Source of the DNA: Chitinophaga horti
Lineage (GTDB): Bacteria; Bacteroidota; Bacteroidia; Chitinophagales; Chitinophagaceae
Direction: 5' to 3'
Assembly (NCBI RefSeq): GCF_022867795.2
Contig: NZ_CP107006.1
Span: 4,278,001-4,342,000, forward strand
DNA: 64,000 nt
Shown here: positions 1 through 9,075 of the stretch, one piece after another
Numbering within the stretch: position 1 is the first letter of the stretch
Layout: each line of letters starts with the position of its first letter
The notes under the pieces: model-generated
The model's database searches: none
The model's input: the letters and a program-made list of their open reading frames with translations, nothing else
What the model was told of the DNA's origin: nothing
Position numbers and translations under genes: made by a program

Positions 1-333
1 CAGACGTTTACCGGCTTCACTTTGAAGAAATGCCGTTACAGGTTGTGATGGTGACAGGAACCAAGGCTGATAAGCGAGGACTACCAGGTCGAAATGCTCG
101 TCCGCACTGGTCTTCAAGGGTTCGATCGCCCGAGGCCTGTGCAGCACGCACTCCGGCATGGCATCGTAAAATTGCTGTTTGGTCCATGGAAACGGGAAAG
201 GTGCCACGGGCACAATCTGCTCAAATCTGATATCGGCCTTTCCCTGCAAAGGCGCCAATACCCGGTCAATAATCGCTTTCAGCTGGCCAGTTTGGGTGAA
301 ATAAATCACCAATATCTTAGGATTGTCTGTCAT
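1..333 (-). CDS. Flavodoxin-fold DarA-like protein (5' part only)
   Basis: The first 111 codons of a leftward gene are present; the frame stays open to the window edge, so the C-terminus lies outside. The start is ATG at 333. The N-terminus reads ILVIYFTQTGQLKAIIDR, a flavodoxin-like phosphate-loop start, followed by PFPFPWTKQQFYDAMPE and LVVLAYQPWFLSPS. This order matches what I recall of the Bacteroidota proteins called dialkylresorcinol condensing enzyme DarA, linked to flexirubin-type pigments. The family name is from memory of the motif pattern. Another NAD(P)H-dependent flavodoxin-like oxidoreductase is possible. The neighbouring pigment genes, if any, would lie left of the window. Confidence 0.65.
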   Translation of the reverse strand, partial: MTDNPKILVIYFTQTGQLKAIIDRVLAPLQGKADIRFEQIVPVAPFPFPWTKQQFYDAMPECVLHRPRAIEPLKTSADEHFDLVVLAYQPWFLSPSQPVTAFLQSEAGKRL

Positions 334-404
334 AGTTGGTATTCCGAATGCAACAATTGAGGCGTAAACTTACCTATTTTTTTAATAAGACTGACCAACC
401 CGCT

Positions 405-1142
405 CTATTCCTTACGTACCGATCCGGAACCGACGATGCTCGTATTTCCCGCCGTAGCGTCGCCACGGTAGCGCACATCGCCGCTGCCGGCAATGTTCGC
501 TTCTATTTTGATGCTGGCATACACGTGCGCATCGCCACTGCCTGAAATATCCACCTTTACATTTTCGGCCAGCAGTTCGCTGCCATGGAAGTTGCTGCTG
601 CCGGCAATACTTACGTTCATATCGCGGGTTTTACCCTTCAGTTCCATATCGCCGCTGCCCGCAATTTCTACGTCCACCGACGGCGCGTCCAGTTCGGCGG
701 CTTTAATAACACCCGACCCGGACAGGCTGAACAGCATTTTATCGTCGGCAGTAAATTTATCCTTCATATATATATTACCAGACCCGGAGAGCGACACCGC
801 ATCCAGAGAAGCAACGGTAATGTATACCCGAACAGGTTTGCTCGTGCGGATGGAAGTATTATTGCGTTGTTTTACGATCAGCTCTCCCTCTTCAGCTTCC
901 AGCTCAATGTAAGGTTGCACGTTCTCGTCCGTTTCAATTTCTACTCTGGCGGTGGCGCCCTGGTGTATGTATACATCCATACTGCCGCGGATATCGATCC
1001 GCTGGAACGGTACTACTTCACGTGCTTGCTTTACTACATGACCGTTTCCCTTAACGCGCTCATTACCAATCATTTCATCGCATCCGCTAAAAACAAATAC
1101 AGTAGTAACGGCCAGGAGCAGGCAGGTAAATATATTCCTCAT
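405..1142 (-). CDS. Head-GIN domain (DUF2807) lipoprotein
   Basis: 245 residues. The N-terminus is a lipoprotein signal (LLLAVTTVFVFSGC, lipobox Cys at 20), so the protein is probably anchored in the outer or inner membrane facing the periplasm. The rest is a putative auto-transporter adhesin, head-GIN domain: a right-handed beta-solenoid visible as repeated SGSG/AGSGD turns (LSGSGN, LSGSGV, IAGSGD, ISGSGD, IAGSGD, IVGSGS), with the usual early IDIRGSMDVYI segment. The family is common in Bacteroidota and its function is unknown. It stands alone, divergent from guaA across 149 bases. Confidence 0.88.
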   Translation of the reverse strand: MRNIFTCLLLAVTTVFVFSGCDEMIGNERVKGNGHVVKQAREVVPFQRIDIRGSMDVYIHQGATARVEIETDENVQPYIELEAEEGELIVKQRNNTSIRTSKPVRVYITVASLDAVSLSGSGNIYMKDKFTADDKMLFSLSGSGVIKAAELDAPSVDVEIAGSGDMELKGKTRDMNVSIAGSSNFHGSELLAENVKVDISGSGDAHVYASIKIEANIAGSGDVRYRGDATAGNTSIVGSGSVRKE

Positions 1143-1275
1143 AAAAGCTAAATTTTAGATATGACGATTTTTGGGTGGATTGAAAAACAGCAGAAAATTA
1201 CAAAAAGCTGCGCATTGGAGCGTGCTCAATTTTGAAATCCCGCGGATCGGCTTTTCTCCTTTTCAGGCTTTAACC

Positions 1276-1283
1276 TATCTTTG
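1276..1283 (+). promoter_or_regulatory. guaA -7 promoter box
   Basis: TATCTTTG matches the Bacteroidota -7 consensus TAnnTTTG. It ends only 8 bases before the guaA ATG, so a start about 5 bases downstream would give a nearly leaderless mRNA. The -33 box is weak (CTTTTC near 1251). Confidence 0.5.
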
Positions 1284-1291
1284 CACCCATC

Positions 1292-2830
1292 ATGACAGAA
1301 AAGATATTGATCCTCGACTTCGGTTCCCAGTATACGCAGCTGATTGCACGTGTTATCAGGGAGCTTAATGTGTATTGTGAAATTCAGCCCTGCACCTCCC
1401 CGATCAACTGGGAAAGCAGTATCAAAGGCGTGATCCTTTCGGGCAGCCCGTTTTCCGTTAACGATCCCAATGCACCTTTGGTGGACATTGCGGCCATGGC
1501 GGAAAAAGTACCCGTACTGGGCGTTTGCTACGGCGCGCAGCTGATGGCCAAAGTATTTGGCGGTGAAGTGGCCAAAAGCAACTTCCGCGAGTACGGCCGG
1601 GCGTACATGACACACCAGGACAAAGAAGAAAAATTGTTATTTGATATCAGCGCACAGAGCCAGGTTTGGATGAGCCATGCCGACTCTATCGTGCGCAGCC
1701 CCGAGGCATTTGAAGTGATCGCTACCACCGAAAACATCCCGGTAGCTGCCTTTAAATGCACCACCCTCACCACCCACCCGATGTTCGGCCTCCAGTTCCA
1801 CCCGGAAGTGACGCACTCCATCGAGGGTAAACAAATCGTTCGCAACTTCCTTGTACACATCTGCGGTATGAAACAGGAGTGGACACCCGCTGCCTTCGTG
1901 CAGGAAACGGTGGAGCGCATCCGCCAGCAGGTAGGTAATAAACGCGTGGTAATGGCGCTGAGCGGTGGGGTTGACTCTACCGTAGCAGCAGAACTGATCC
2001 ACAAGGCGATTGGCGCAAACCTGTTCTGTATTTTTGTGGATAACGGTCTGCTTCGTAAAGACGAATACGAAACCGTACTGGACTCCTATAAACATATGGG
2101 CCTGAACGTAAAAGGCATCAACGCAAAAGATCTGTTCTACGGCGAATTAGACGGTGTGAAAGATCCGGAGCAAAAACGTAAGATCATTGGCCGCCTGTTC
2201 ATCGAAGTGTTCCAGCAGGAAGCCACCGCGCTGACGGACATTTCCTTCCTCGGACAGGGCACTATTTACCCGGACGTGATCGAGTCGGTTTCTGTAAATG
2301 GCCCGTCTGCCACGATCAAATCGCACCACAATGTGGGTGGTTTGCCGGAGAAGATGAACATGCAGCTGGTAGAGCCGCTGCGTTTCCTCTTTAAAGATGA
2401 AGTGCGCCGTGTAGGTAAAGAAATCGGCATCAGCGACGTGTTCCTGGCCCGTCACCCCTTCCCGGGTCCTGGTCTGGCCATCCGCATCCTGGGCGAGATC
2501 AACGCTGAAAAAGTAGCCCTGCTGCAGGAAGCCGATGCTATTTACATGGAGAACCTGAAAGAATCCGGCCTGTACAACCAGGTTTGGCAGGCGGGCACCA
2601 TCCTGCTGCCGGTGCAGAGCGTGGGTGTAATGGGTGACGAACGGACTTACGAATTTACTATCGCCTTGCGTGCAGTAACGTCTACCGATGGTATGACCGC
2701 CGACTGGGCGCATCTGCCGTACGAGTTCCTCGCTAAAGTATCTAACGACATTATCAATAAAGTGAAAGGTATTAACCGGGTGGTGTACGACATCAGTTCG
2801 AAGCCGCCAGCCACCATCGAGTGGGAATAA
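1292..2830 (+). CDS. guaA: GMP synthase (glutamine-hydrolysing)
   Basis: 512 residues, the normal length. It converts XMP, glutamine and ATP to GMP in the cytoplasm, the last step of guanine nucleotide synthesis. The N-terminal class I glutamine amidotransferase has the nucleophile in GVCYGAQL (Cys79) and the His/Glu pair in FHPEVTHS (His170, Glu172). The ATP pyrophosphatase domain has the P-loop SGGVDS (224-229). The C-terminal dimerisation domain ends in [10 protein letters not shown], typical of GuaA. A strong hairpin terminator follows, so it is probably monocistronic. Confidence 0.98.
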   Translation: MTEKILILDFGSQYTQLIARVIRELNVYCEIQPCTSPINWESSIKGVILSGSPFSVNDPNAPLVDIAAMAEKVPVLGVCYGAQLMAKVFGGEVAKSNFREYGRAYMTHQDKEEKLLFDISAQSQVWMSHADSIVRSPEAFEVIATTENIPVAAFKCTTLTTHPMFGLQFHPEVTHSIEGKQIVRNFLVHICGMKQEWTPAAFVQETVERIRQQVGNKRVVMALSGGVDSTVAAELIHKAIGANLFCIFVDNGLLRKDEYETVLDSYKHMGLNVKGINAKDLFYGELDGVKDPEQKRKIIGRLFIEVFQQEATALTDISFLGQGTIYPDVIESVSVNGPSATIKSHHNVGGLPEKMNMQLVEPLRFLFKDEVRRVGKEIGISDVFLARHPFPGPGLAIRILGEINAEKVALLQEADAIYMENLKESGLYNQVWQAGTILLPVQSVGVMGDERTYEFTIALRAVTSTDGMTADWAHLPYEFLAKVSNDIINKVKGINRVVYDISSKPPATIEWE

Positions 2831-2845
2831 TACCCGATAATACAG

Positions 2846-2880
2846 TACTGGCGGCTCCGCAAAGGCCGCCAGTATTATTT
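2846..2880 (+). terminator. Rho-independent terminator after guaA
   Basis: A perfect 10-bp stem (2846-2855 with 2865-2874, TACTGGCGGC/GCCGCCAGTA) with a 9-base loop is followed by TTATTT, 16 bases after the guaA stop. Confidence 0.85.
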
Positions 2881-2945
2881 CTGAAAACACCTGTTCACCA
2901 GCTCCCAGGCACACTTGGGAACGATTTTTGTAATTTTTGGACGCT

Positions 2946-4270
2946 ATGAACCGATCAACGTCACTCCACAGCCTGGCCATCATTACGGTTTGCGCCGTAC
3001 TGCTGTCGGGTTGCTCCGTTTTTAAAAAGGCGCCTGCCAAAACAGACGGGCCGCCACCATCCCTTTCCAAACCTGTAGAAGAAAAAAACCGGAAGCGCCT
3101 AAAAAAGAAACCTCCAAAGCTGCGCCATTCAATGTGCCCGCTTTTGGTAAAGAAGTAAAGAAAGCTTCGTACAACGTAGCGGTGTTTGCACCACTTTACC
3201 TCGATTCTGTTTTTGCTAACGCTACCGACCTGCCCGGCCGCACCATGCCGCGCTACGTATTACCCGGACTCGAATTTTATGAAGGCGTACAACTGGCGCT
3301 CGACTCCCTGGAAAAACAGGGAATGGCGCTGAACGTGTTCGTATATGATAATAAAGCCCGCCAGAACGATGTTTCCGCCCTCATCCGCAACAAACAGCTG
3401 GATGCCGTGGACCTGATCATCGGCGCGGTAAGTACGCCGGAACTGAAGACCCTGAGTGACTTTGCGAAAGAGAAACAGGTAAACCTCATTTCCGCCACTT
3501 ACCCGAACGACGGCGGCATCACTGACAATCCATTCCTGCTGATCACGAACAGTACGTTAAAGTCACATGTGGAAGCGATCCAGGAATATGTGCAGAAAGG
3601 TTTTGCCAATCGTAACGTGTTGATCGTGCGCCGCAATAACAGCTTCGAAGCGAAACTGGCGGAAGACATCAAAGCGTCCAACGAAAAAATGGCGTACGAC
3701 AAAAAATCACGCGTGCGTGAAGTGATCTGGAGCGATGCAACCAGCGAATCTGAATTGTCTAAATACTTACTGACAGACAGACCCAACCTTTGCATCGTAA
3801 CCGCGCTGGACGAAGCCGGTGCCCGTTCTATCGTACGCAAAATGGCTACGCTGGCCACCACCTACCCCATCCAGGTGTTTGGTATGCCTACCTGGGACGT
3901 GATGAAGTTTAAAGAGCCGGAATATGCAGGCGTAACCCTGTACTACTCCACTCCTTACTTCAACGATAAGACTGACAGTTACAGCAAATACATCAACGAC
4001 TACTTCCGTAGAACGTACAAAAGCCGCCCGTCGGACATGGCGTTTAAGGGCTTTGAGTATACCTGGTACTTCCTGAAGCTGCTGCAGCAGGACGGCATGT
4101 ACTTCAACAAATCGCTGAACCGCGAGCCGCTGAAGCTGTACACCAACTTCAATTTTCAGCCGATCTACCTGAAACAAGGTGCAGAAACGCCTGATTACTT
4201 TGAGAACAAGAACATCTACATTATCCAGAAAGGCGACAGCGCGGACTATAAAATGAACGCTTTACAATAA
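2946..4270 (+). CDS. Periplasmic-binding-fold lipoprotein, frameshifted near residue 47
   Basis: Two frames together make one protein of about 440 residues. The first part (ATG 2946) gives a lipoprotein signal ending LLSGC and a Pro/Lys linker up to KPVEEK. The reading frame then has to change within a run of seven A (3082-3088). With one extra A the text continues KKPEAPKKETSKAAPF into FGKEVKKASYNVAVFAPLYLDSV and stays open to 4270. The main part resembles a type I periplasmic substrate-binding fold (ABC-type, LppC-like). Such proteins, often with a LysM domain absent here, sit next to guaA in other Bacteroidota. A shorter start at 3134 would lose the signal peptide. The run may be a real mutation, transcriptional slippage or a sequencing error. 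Confidence 0.75.
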
Positions 4271-4290
4271 GTCACCTTACCAACATATTC

Positions 4291-4320
4291 AAGGGCTGCC
4301 GGTACACGGCGGCCCTTTTT
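4291..4320 (+). terminator. Rho-independent terminator
   Basis: AAGGGCTGCC at 4291-4300 pairs with GGCGGCCCTT near 4308-4317 (one wobble pair) around a short loop, followed by a T run, 20 bases after the preceding stop codon. Confidence 0.8.
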
Positions 4321-4403
4321 GCGTAACTTACATCCTGCCAAACCGATTTATACCCAAAAAACACCGGTTGGTGTATCGTTTTTCGAGCCCCTGAAATCTC
4401 CTG

Positions 4404-4411
4404 TAATTTTG
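4404..4411 (+). promoter_or_regulatory. -7 promoter box of the barrel receptor gene
   Basis: TAATTTTG matches TAnnTTTG. The T-rich stretch at 4378-4383 is at about the right distance for a weak -33. The box lies 21 bases before the chosen ATG at 4433 and therefore rules against the upstream in-frame start at 4319. Confidence 0.5.
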
Positions 4412-4432
4412 TATTCGTTAAAACAACCCACT

Positions 4433-6841
4433 ATGCGACCACTTTTATACCTGACTTTGTTTATCACCCTCCTTACCCCGCTGGCAGCCGCCGCACAAAA
4501 TGGTGGCCTCCAAGGCAAAGTAACTGACACGAACACGCCACTCAAACAAGCAAGTGTAACGCTTTTCAAAAATGGCAAACAGGTAAGTAATCAACTTACC
4601 AGCGACCAGGGCGCCTTCGCATTTAAATCCCTGGACACCGGCCGCTACAGCCTCGGCATTTCCTTTTTAGGCTATCGCGATACGCTGGCTGGTCCGTTTA
4701 CGGTGGCCGATAAAATGCTGGATGTTGCCCCCATCAGCATGATTTCCAGCGCTAAGGACCTGAAAGGCGTAACCGTGGCCACTATACAACCTGCTATTAC
4801 CATGAGCGGCGATAAGATGATAGTGAACGTTGCGCAGAGTGCCGCTGCGGCGGGCAGCAATGCTTTCGAGGTCGTGTCCAAATCACCCGGCGTAATGGCC
4901 GACCAGGACGGCAACCTGAAACTGAACGGCAAGTCGGTGAACGTTTACATCGACGGCCGTCCGTCCAATCTTTCCGGCGAAGACCTGAAGAACCAGTTAA
5001 GCGGGCTGCCTGCATCCAGCGTTGACAAGATCGAACTGATGAGCAACCCATCCACCCGCTACGATGCGCAGGGCGCGGCGATCATCAATATCAAGATGAA
5101 CAAACCCAAAGACATGGGCGTTAACGGCACTACGACACTGGGCGTTACCCAGGGTCGTTATACCCGCGGCAATGCTGGCTTCACGCTCAACTACCGCAAA
5201 AAGAAAGTGAATTTGTATGGTGGATACGATCACCTGTACACCCGGCAGTTTGTCGAAACAAAGTCGAACCGTTATTTCGAAGACGACTACCTGATCCGTG
5301 ACGGGGACTTTGCCAGGGAACGTAAGAACACCGGCAATGCCCGTATCGGTATGGACTACGACATCAACAAAACTACTTCGCTCGGCGTACTCGTTAAAGG
5401 TACTTTAAGTGATCGCTACCGCACCTCCGACAACCGTACGAAGCTCGGCTTTCCCGGCCAGCCCATCGATTCGGGTACCCAGCAGCGCGCCACGGGCGAC
5501 CAGGACATCCTGAACCCGTCTGTGAACGTATTCTTCAAAACTGGTAGCGAGAAAAAGAAGAACGAACTGACCATCAACATCGATTACTTCAATTACAACA
5601 AAGACTGGGACGATCATTTTTCTTCGCAGCGTATGAACGGATCTGATGTTAAAGTAGGTACACCTATCAACATCCGCAACAACTCCGACTCCCGAATTTA
5701 CCTGTACGCCATGAGTGCCGACTTTGTACAACCTACCAAGTTCGCCAAACTGGAAGCAGGGCTCAAATCGACTTTTACCAAAACCGATAATAATACCATC
5801 TGGGAGAACCAGTTCGGCAATGCCTGGCTGAATGACGACGGCAAAACCAATCACTTTATCTACAAAGAAAATGTGAACGCAGCGTATGTGGGCTTGAACA
5901 AAGTAGTGAAGAAACTCACCTACAATGCCGTACTGCGTATGGAGCACACCCACGCATCCGGCCACTCGCTTACGACCGGCGAAAAGTTTGATCGCAACTA
6001 TGCACAGCTGTTTCCGAGCGCCAGCATCAGCTATGCACACAACATGACGAACTCGATCAACGTATCGTATCGCCGCAGCATACAGCGTTTTGGTTACGAG
6101 ATCGTGAACCCGTTTATCACGTATAAAAATGCGTACACTTACCAGCAGGGCAACCCAAACATCAGGCCATCGCTGAGCAGCACCGTAGAAGCCACCTGGT
6201 CGCACAAATACATGTTGTTCACCACAGTTGGGTATGTGCATGGCAAAGACAACCTGAGTCCCACTTTCCGTTTGGACCCGGATAAAAAGATCCTGATCAA
6301 CGGGTACGACAACCTGGGTAAATTCGATGTGGTGTATGCGAACGTGGTACTCACCAAAAATCTGACTAAAAAGATTCACACCACATTTGTAGTAACCGGC
6401 ATGTACATCAACATAAAAACCGACATGGGCGGCGGTGAGGTGTTCCAGAAAAAAAGCATCGCTGCTAACGCCAACCTGCAAACTACAGTCAACCTGCCTA
6501 AAAGCTTTTTCTTAGAAGTGAACGGACAAATGATGACGCCGATGAGCGCCGGTTACGCCGCCATCAACACCATGGGCGCCATCGACCTGGGACTTCGTAA
6601 GAACATACTTAAGAACGCCGGCACCTTAAAACTGGGCGTGACCGACATTCTAAACACCAAACAATACGACATTGATGTCGATTACCAGAACGTTAAAACC
6701 ACCAACAAAATCAATATGGACACCCGCACCGTAGCGTTCGTGTTCACCTATCGTTTTGGCAACAAAAATGTGAAGCAAAGTAAAACACGTAAAAATGCAA
6801 TAGAAGCAGAAACCAACCGTACCAATGTGAACACATTCTAA
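4433..6841 (+). CDS. Outer membrane beta-barrel family protein (TonB-receptor-like)
   Basis: 802 residues from ATG 4433, chosen because it begins a clean signal peptide (MRPLLYLTLFITLLTPLAAA) and follows a promoter box. Domains: carboxypeptidase-regulatory-like beta-sandwich (about 24-105, GKVTDTNTPLKQASVTLF), plug-like region (about 120-230, with VNVYIDGRPSNLSGEDLKN and IELMSNPSTRYDAQG), then a long outer-membrane barrel of the OMP_b-brl_3 type ending in FVFTYRFGNKNVKQ. The C-terminal tail runs past the barrel. The ligand cannot be told; paralogues are numerous in Chitinophagaceae. The LytTR pair follows after a terminator. Confidence 0.9.
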   Translation: MRPLLYLTLFITLLTPLAAAAQNGGLQGKVTDTNTPLKQASVTLFKNGKQVSNQLTSDQGAFAFKSLDTGRYSLGISFLGYRDTLAGPFTVADKMLDVAPISMISSAKDLKGVTVATIQPAITMSGDKMIVNVAQSAAAAGSNAFEVVSKSPGVMADQDGNLKLNGKSVNVYIDGRPSNLSGEDLKNQLSGLPASSVDKIELMSNPSTRYDAQGAAIINIKMNKPKDMGVNGTTTLGVTQGRYTRGNAGFTLNYRKKKVNLYGGYDHLYTRQFVETKSNRYFEDDYLIRDGDFARERKNTGNARIGMDYDINKTTSLGVLVKGTLSDRYRTSDNRTKLGFPGQPIDSGTQQRATGDQDILNPSVNVFFKTGSEKKKNELTINIDYFNYNKDWDDHFSSQRMNGSDVKVGTPINIRNNSDSRIYLYAMSADFVQPTKFAKLEAGLKSTFTKTDNNTIWENQFGNAWLNDDGKTNHFIYKENVNAAYVGLNKVVKKLTYNAVLRMEHTHASGHSLTTGEKFDRNYAQLFPSASISYAHNMTNSINVSYRRSIQRFGYEIVNPFITYKNAYTYQQGNPNIRPSLSSTVEATWSHKYMLFTTVGYVHGKDNLSPTFRLDPDKKILINGYDNLGKFDVVYANVVLTKNLTKKIHTTFVVTGMYINIKTDMGGGEVFQKKSIAANANLQTTVNLPKSFFLEVNGQMMTPMSAGYAAINTMGAIDLGLRKNILKNAGTLKLGVTDILNTKQYDIDVDYQNVKTTNKINMDTRTVAFVFTYRFGNKNVKQSKTRKNAIEAETNRTNVNTF

Positions 6842-6860
6842 GATTAAATTGTAAATTCAG

Positions 6861-6899
6861 CCAGCTCCCCGTTCCGCCATTCCGGGGGCTGGTATTTTT
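6861..6899 (+). terminator. Rho-independent terminator
   Basis: CCAGCTCCCC pairs with GGGGGCTGG (one bulged base) around a loop of about 13 bases, then TATTTTTA. It separates the barrel gene from the histidine kinase. Confidence 0.75.
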
Positions 6900-6910
6900 A
6901 GCAACTAACC

Positions 6911-8020
6911 ATGAAGAACATCTTACACGCCATCGGGCGATTTTTTAAAAGTGAATGGAAGCGGCTGCTGGTCATATTCGTATCCGTCGTAGCCTTTTAT
7001 GTACTCATGCTACTGGTCGCCTTTTCGCTGGTGCCGGAAGCAGCTGAAGCGGCGTACAACCTGTGGCCGCAGAAGCTCTTGGCTCGCCTGGGTTCCATAC
7101 TCATAACCACCATTACTTACTACGTACTGATTTTTGTGATCGTCCTACCGTTCCTCGATAAACGAAAACTGGGAAGGTTTTTCCTGCTCACAATCGGTTT
7201 CTTCCTGCTGAAACTCGGCTACAGCTTCTGGATGGATTTTCATACCATGGACAATGTAAAGATCAACACCGGCAGCGGCCCCGCATCCGCGCGCATAGAG
7301 GGTTTCATACAATTACACCGCTCCCTGTTTTTCATCATGGCGCAGGCCATCAACTACATGTCGGCCCTGTTCTTTTCGCTCATCATCGGCATGATCATCC
7401 TCTGGAACCAGCGCGGCAAACGCCAGAAGGAACTGGAAAAACAGAAACTGGATGCGGAACTCAGCGCCATCAAGTACCAGATCAACCCACACTTTTTGTT
7501 CAACTCCCTCAGCTTCATTTACAGTAAAACGGTGCCGCTCAGCGAAGAAGTATCTAACGCCGTAATGCTGCTTTCCGACATCATGCGCTACGCACTGGGC
7601 AAAGAGGAAGATGCCAATGGCAAAGTGGCACTGAGCAGCGAGATCACGCATATGAAAAACGTGATCGAGATTAACCAGATGCGTTTCAACAATAAACTCA
7701 ACATCCTTTACAGTGAAGACATACAGCACCCCGGCGCCCGCATTACCCCGCTGGTGCTCATCACGCTGGTAGAAAATGCGTTTAAACACGGCGACCTGTC
7801 CGACCCGGCCAATCCGCTCATTATTCAGCTGGAAGCGAATATGGACCGGATTCGTTTTTATATTTGTAACAAGAAGAAAAAAGGACCCAAAGAGCTGTCT
7901 ACCGGCATCGGCATACAAAACGTACGCACCCGGCTGGAGCTAATGTACGGCAACAAATACGACTTTAAGATCCAGGAGGACGAGCATTTCTATATCACAA
8001 CGTTAATCACTAACCTGTAG
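6911..8020 (+). CDS. LytS-type sensor histidine kinase
   Basis: 369 residues. Four membrane segments (about 19-41, 62-82, 88-104, 138-165) form an integral membrane input domain without a large extracellular loop. A short coiled linker (KRQKELEKQKLDAELSAIK) leads to the His_kinase domain with the phospho-acceptor in QINPHFLFNSL (His194), N-box LVENAFKHG and glycine box TGIGIQNVRTRLELMYG. It should phosphorylate the regulator encoded 3 bases downstream. The signal sensed is not evident. Confidence 0.93.
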   Translation: MKNILHAIGRFFKSEWKRLLVIFVSVVAFYVLMLLVAFSLVPEAAEAAYNLWPQKLLARLGSILITTITYYVLIFVIVLPFLDKRKLGRFFLLTIGFFLLKLGYSFWMDFHTMDNVKINTGSGPASARIEGFIQLHRSLFFIMAQAINYMSALFFSLIIGMIILWNQRGKRQKELEKQKLDAELSAIKYQINPHFLFNSLSFIYSKTVPLSEEVSNAVMLLSDIMRYALGKEEDANGKVALSSEITHMKNVIEINQMRFNNKLNILYSEDIQHPGARITPLVLITLVENAFKHGDLSDPANPLIIQLEANMDRIRFYICNKKKKGPKELSTGIGIQNVRTRLELMYGNKYDFKIQEDEHFYITTLITNL

Positions 8021-8023
8021 GCC

Positions 8024-8752
8024 ATGATCAACTGTATAATCATCGACGACGAGCAGCATGCCATCGACCTGCTTACGCATCATATTGAGAAAACGCCTTT
8101 CCTGAACCTGGTGTATTCCACCACGGAACCGCTGGAAGCCTTGCAGTTATTGAACCAGCAAAAGATTGATCTCATTTTCCTGGATGTGCAGATGCCTTCT
8201 ATGACGGGCATCGATTTCATTAAAGCGATCAACGGAAAAAGTAAGGTTATCCTAACCACCGCCTACAGCGAGTACGCCATGGAAGGTTTTGAAAACGAAG
8301 TGGTCGACTACCTGCTGAAACCCATATCCTTCGCCCGTTTCATTAAAGGCGCGCAACGGGCCTTGTCGCTTATACAACCTTCATTGCCGGCTCAACCTGT
8401 CGAAGAATCAGATTACATCTTCGTAAAAACGGAGCAGAAGGGCAAGCTGTTAAAAATCAACATCAACGACATACTGTTCATCGAAGGACTCAAAAACTAC
8501 GTCACCATCCACACCCGCCAGGGCGAGCGCATCATCGCCTTGTTAAACATCCGCGACCTGGAGGAAAGACTGACGCAGCCAAAATTCTACCGCACCCACA
8601 AGTCTTTCATATTGGCCACCACCTTCATCCGCATGATCGAAGGCAACCAGGTACACCTCGAACATACGAAAGAAACCATCCCCATCGGCGACACATACCG
8701 CGAGGGATTTATGATGCAGATGAAGGAGAAAATTATGACCAATAAAAAATAG
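8024..8752 (+). CDS. LytTR-family response regulator
   Basis: 242 residues. Receiver domain at 1-120 with acidic pair Asp8/Asp9, phospho-acceptor in LIFLDVQMP (Asp54), and the conserved Thr/Ala and Lys region ILTTAYSEYAMEGFE...DYLLKPI. The LytTR DNA-binding domain occupies about 140-240 (FVKTEQKGKLLKININDILFI, KFYRTHKSFI). It is cotranscribed with the kinase 3 bases upstream. Targets are unknown; the barrel gene upstream is a candidate by position only. Confidence 0.94.
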   Translation: MINCIIIDDEQHAIDLLTHHIEKTPFLNLVYSTTEPLEALQLLNQQKIDLIFLDVQMPSMTGIDFIKAINGKSKVILTTAYSEYAMEGFENEVVDYLLKPISFARFIKGAQRALSLIQPSLPAQPVEESDYIFVKTEQKGKLLKININDILFIEGLKNYVTIHTRQGERIIALLNIRDLEERLTQPKFYRTHKSFILATTFIRMIEGNQVHLEHTKETIPIGDTYREGFMMQMKEKIMTNKK

Positions 8753-8782
8753 ATGCTAGCACCAGCTTTTGTTCTTTTTTCA

Positions 8783-8826
8783 GCCGCCGTTGTGTCACTC
8801 ACTTCAGCAACTGTTTCGCTATTCGT
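8783..8826. repeat. Dispersed repeat, copy 1
   Basis: Bases 8783-8808 are identical to 22847-22872 (core CCGTTGTGTCACTCACTTC), and the next 16 bases match at 12. Both copies lie in gene-free DNA. Confidence 0.75.
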
Positions 8827-8935
8827 CATGGCGAGTGAAGCGCGTACTACTTTCATGTCGAGCGAGGCGCGCGTACTACTTTCATGTCGAGCGAAGCGCG
8901 TGTAGTACTTTCGTCATGGCGAGCGAAGCGCGGCC
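8824..8935. repeat. Imperfect tandem repeat, four units of about 30 bp
   Basis: Four units begin with CATGGCGAGTGAAGCGCG or CATGTCGAGCGAAGCGCG at 8827, 8854, 8883 and 8915. The first three are each followed by a form of TACTACTTT. The spacing (27, 29, 32) is irregular and the unit continues without a spacer, so this is not a CRISPR. Confidence 0.8.
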
Positions 8936-8981
8936 ACCCTCGTATGTAGTCTTCGCATTAACAGCCGCCTGCCGTGACTCA

Positions 8982-9024
8982 GAGACTGCCCCGGAGGTTC
9001 GCTTCCTTTCAGTCGCGATGACGA
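8982..9024. repeat. Right end of intergenic element, similar to 45542
   Basis: This segment, starting GAGACTGCC and ending GATGACG, matches 45542-45583 at about 34 of 42 positions. On the opposite strand it begins CGTCATCGCGAC, resembling the CGTCATGGCGAG left end at 8824, so the element has inverted ends. Confidence 0.65.
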
Positions 9025-9075
9025 AAAAGGGGCTAGCAGTTGCAGAACGGCCTGTTTATTGATGACATCCCCGTT

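Larger units (their letters stand above)
8753..9075. other. Intergenic region filled with repeats
   Basis: This 323-base gap holds no convincing gene. It is mostly repeat sequence: a 26-base segment shared with 22847, four imperfect units of about 30 bases at 8824-8935, and a 43-base end resembling the start of the element at 45542. Confidence 0.6.

Noticed and set aside
1148..1158. CTAAATTTTAG palindrome before the head-GIN lipoprotein gene
   Set aside because: Half-sites match the repair operator but the spacing is 3, not 5, and there is only one copy, so it was not counted as a repressor site.
2147..3070. Leftward open frame of 307 codons opposite guaA
   Set aside because: Antisense shadow of guaA and the following lipoprotein start; no domain or start signal.
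5405..6481. Leftward open frame of 358 codons opposite the barrel receptor
   Set aside because: Antisense to a clear outer-membrane protein gene; composition typical of a codon-bias shadow.
8824..8935. Possible CRISPR array
   Set aside because: The units follow one another without unique spacers, the period varies from 27 to 32, and no cas genes are nearby.
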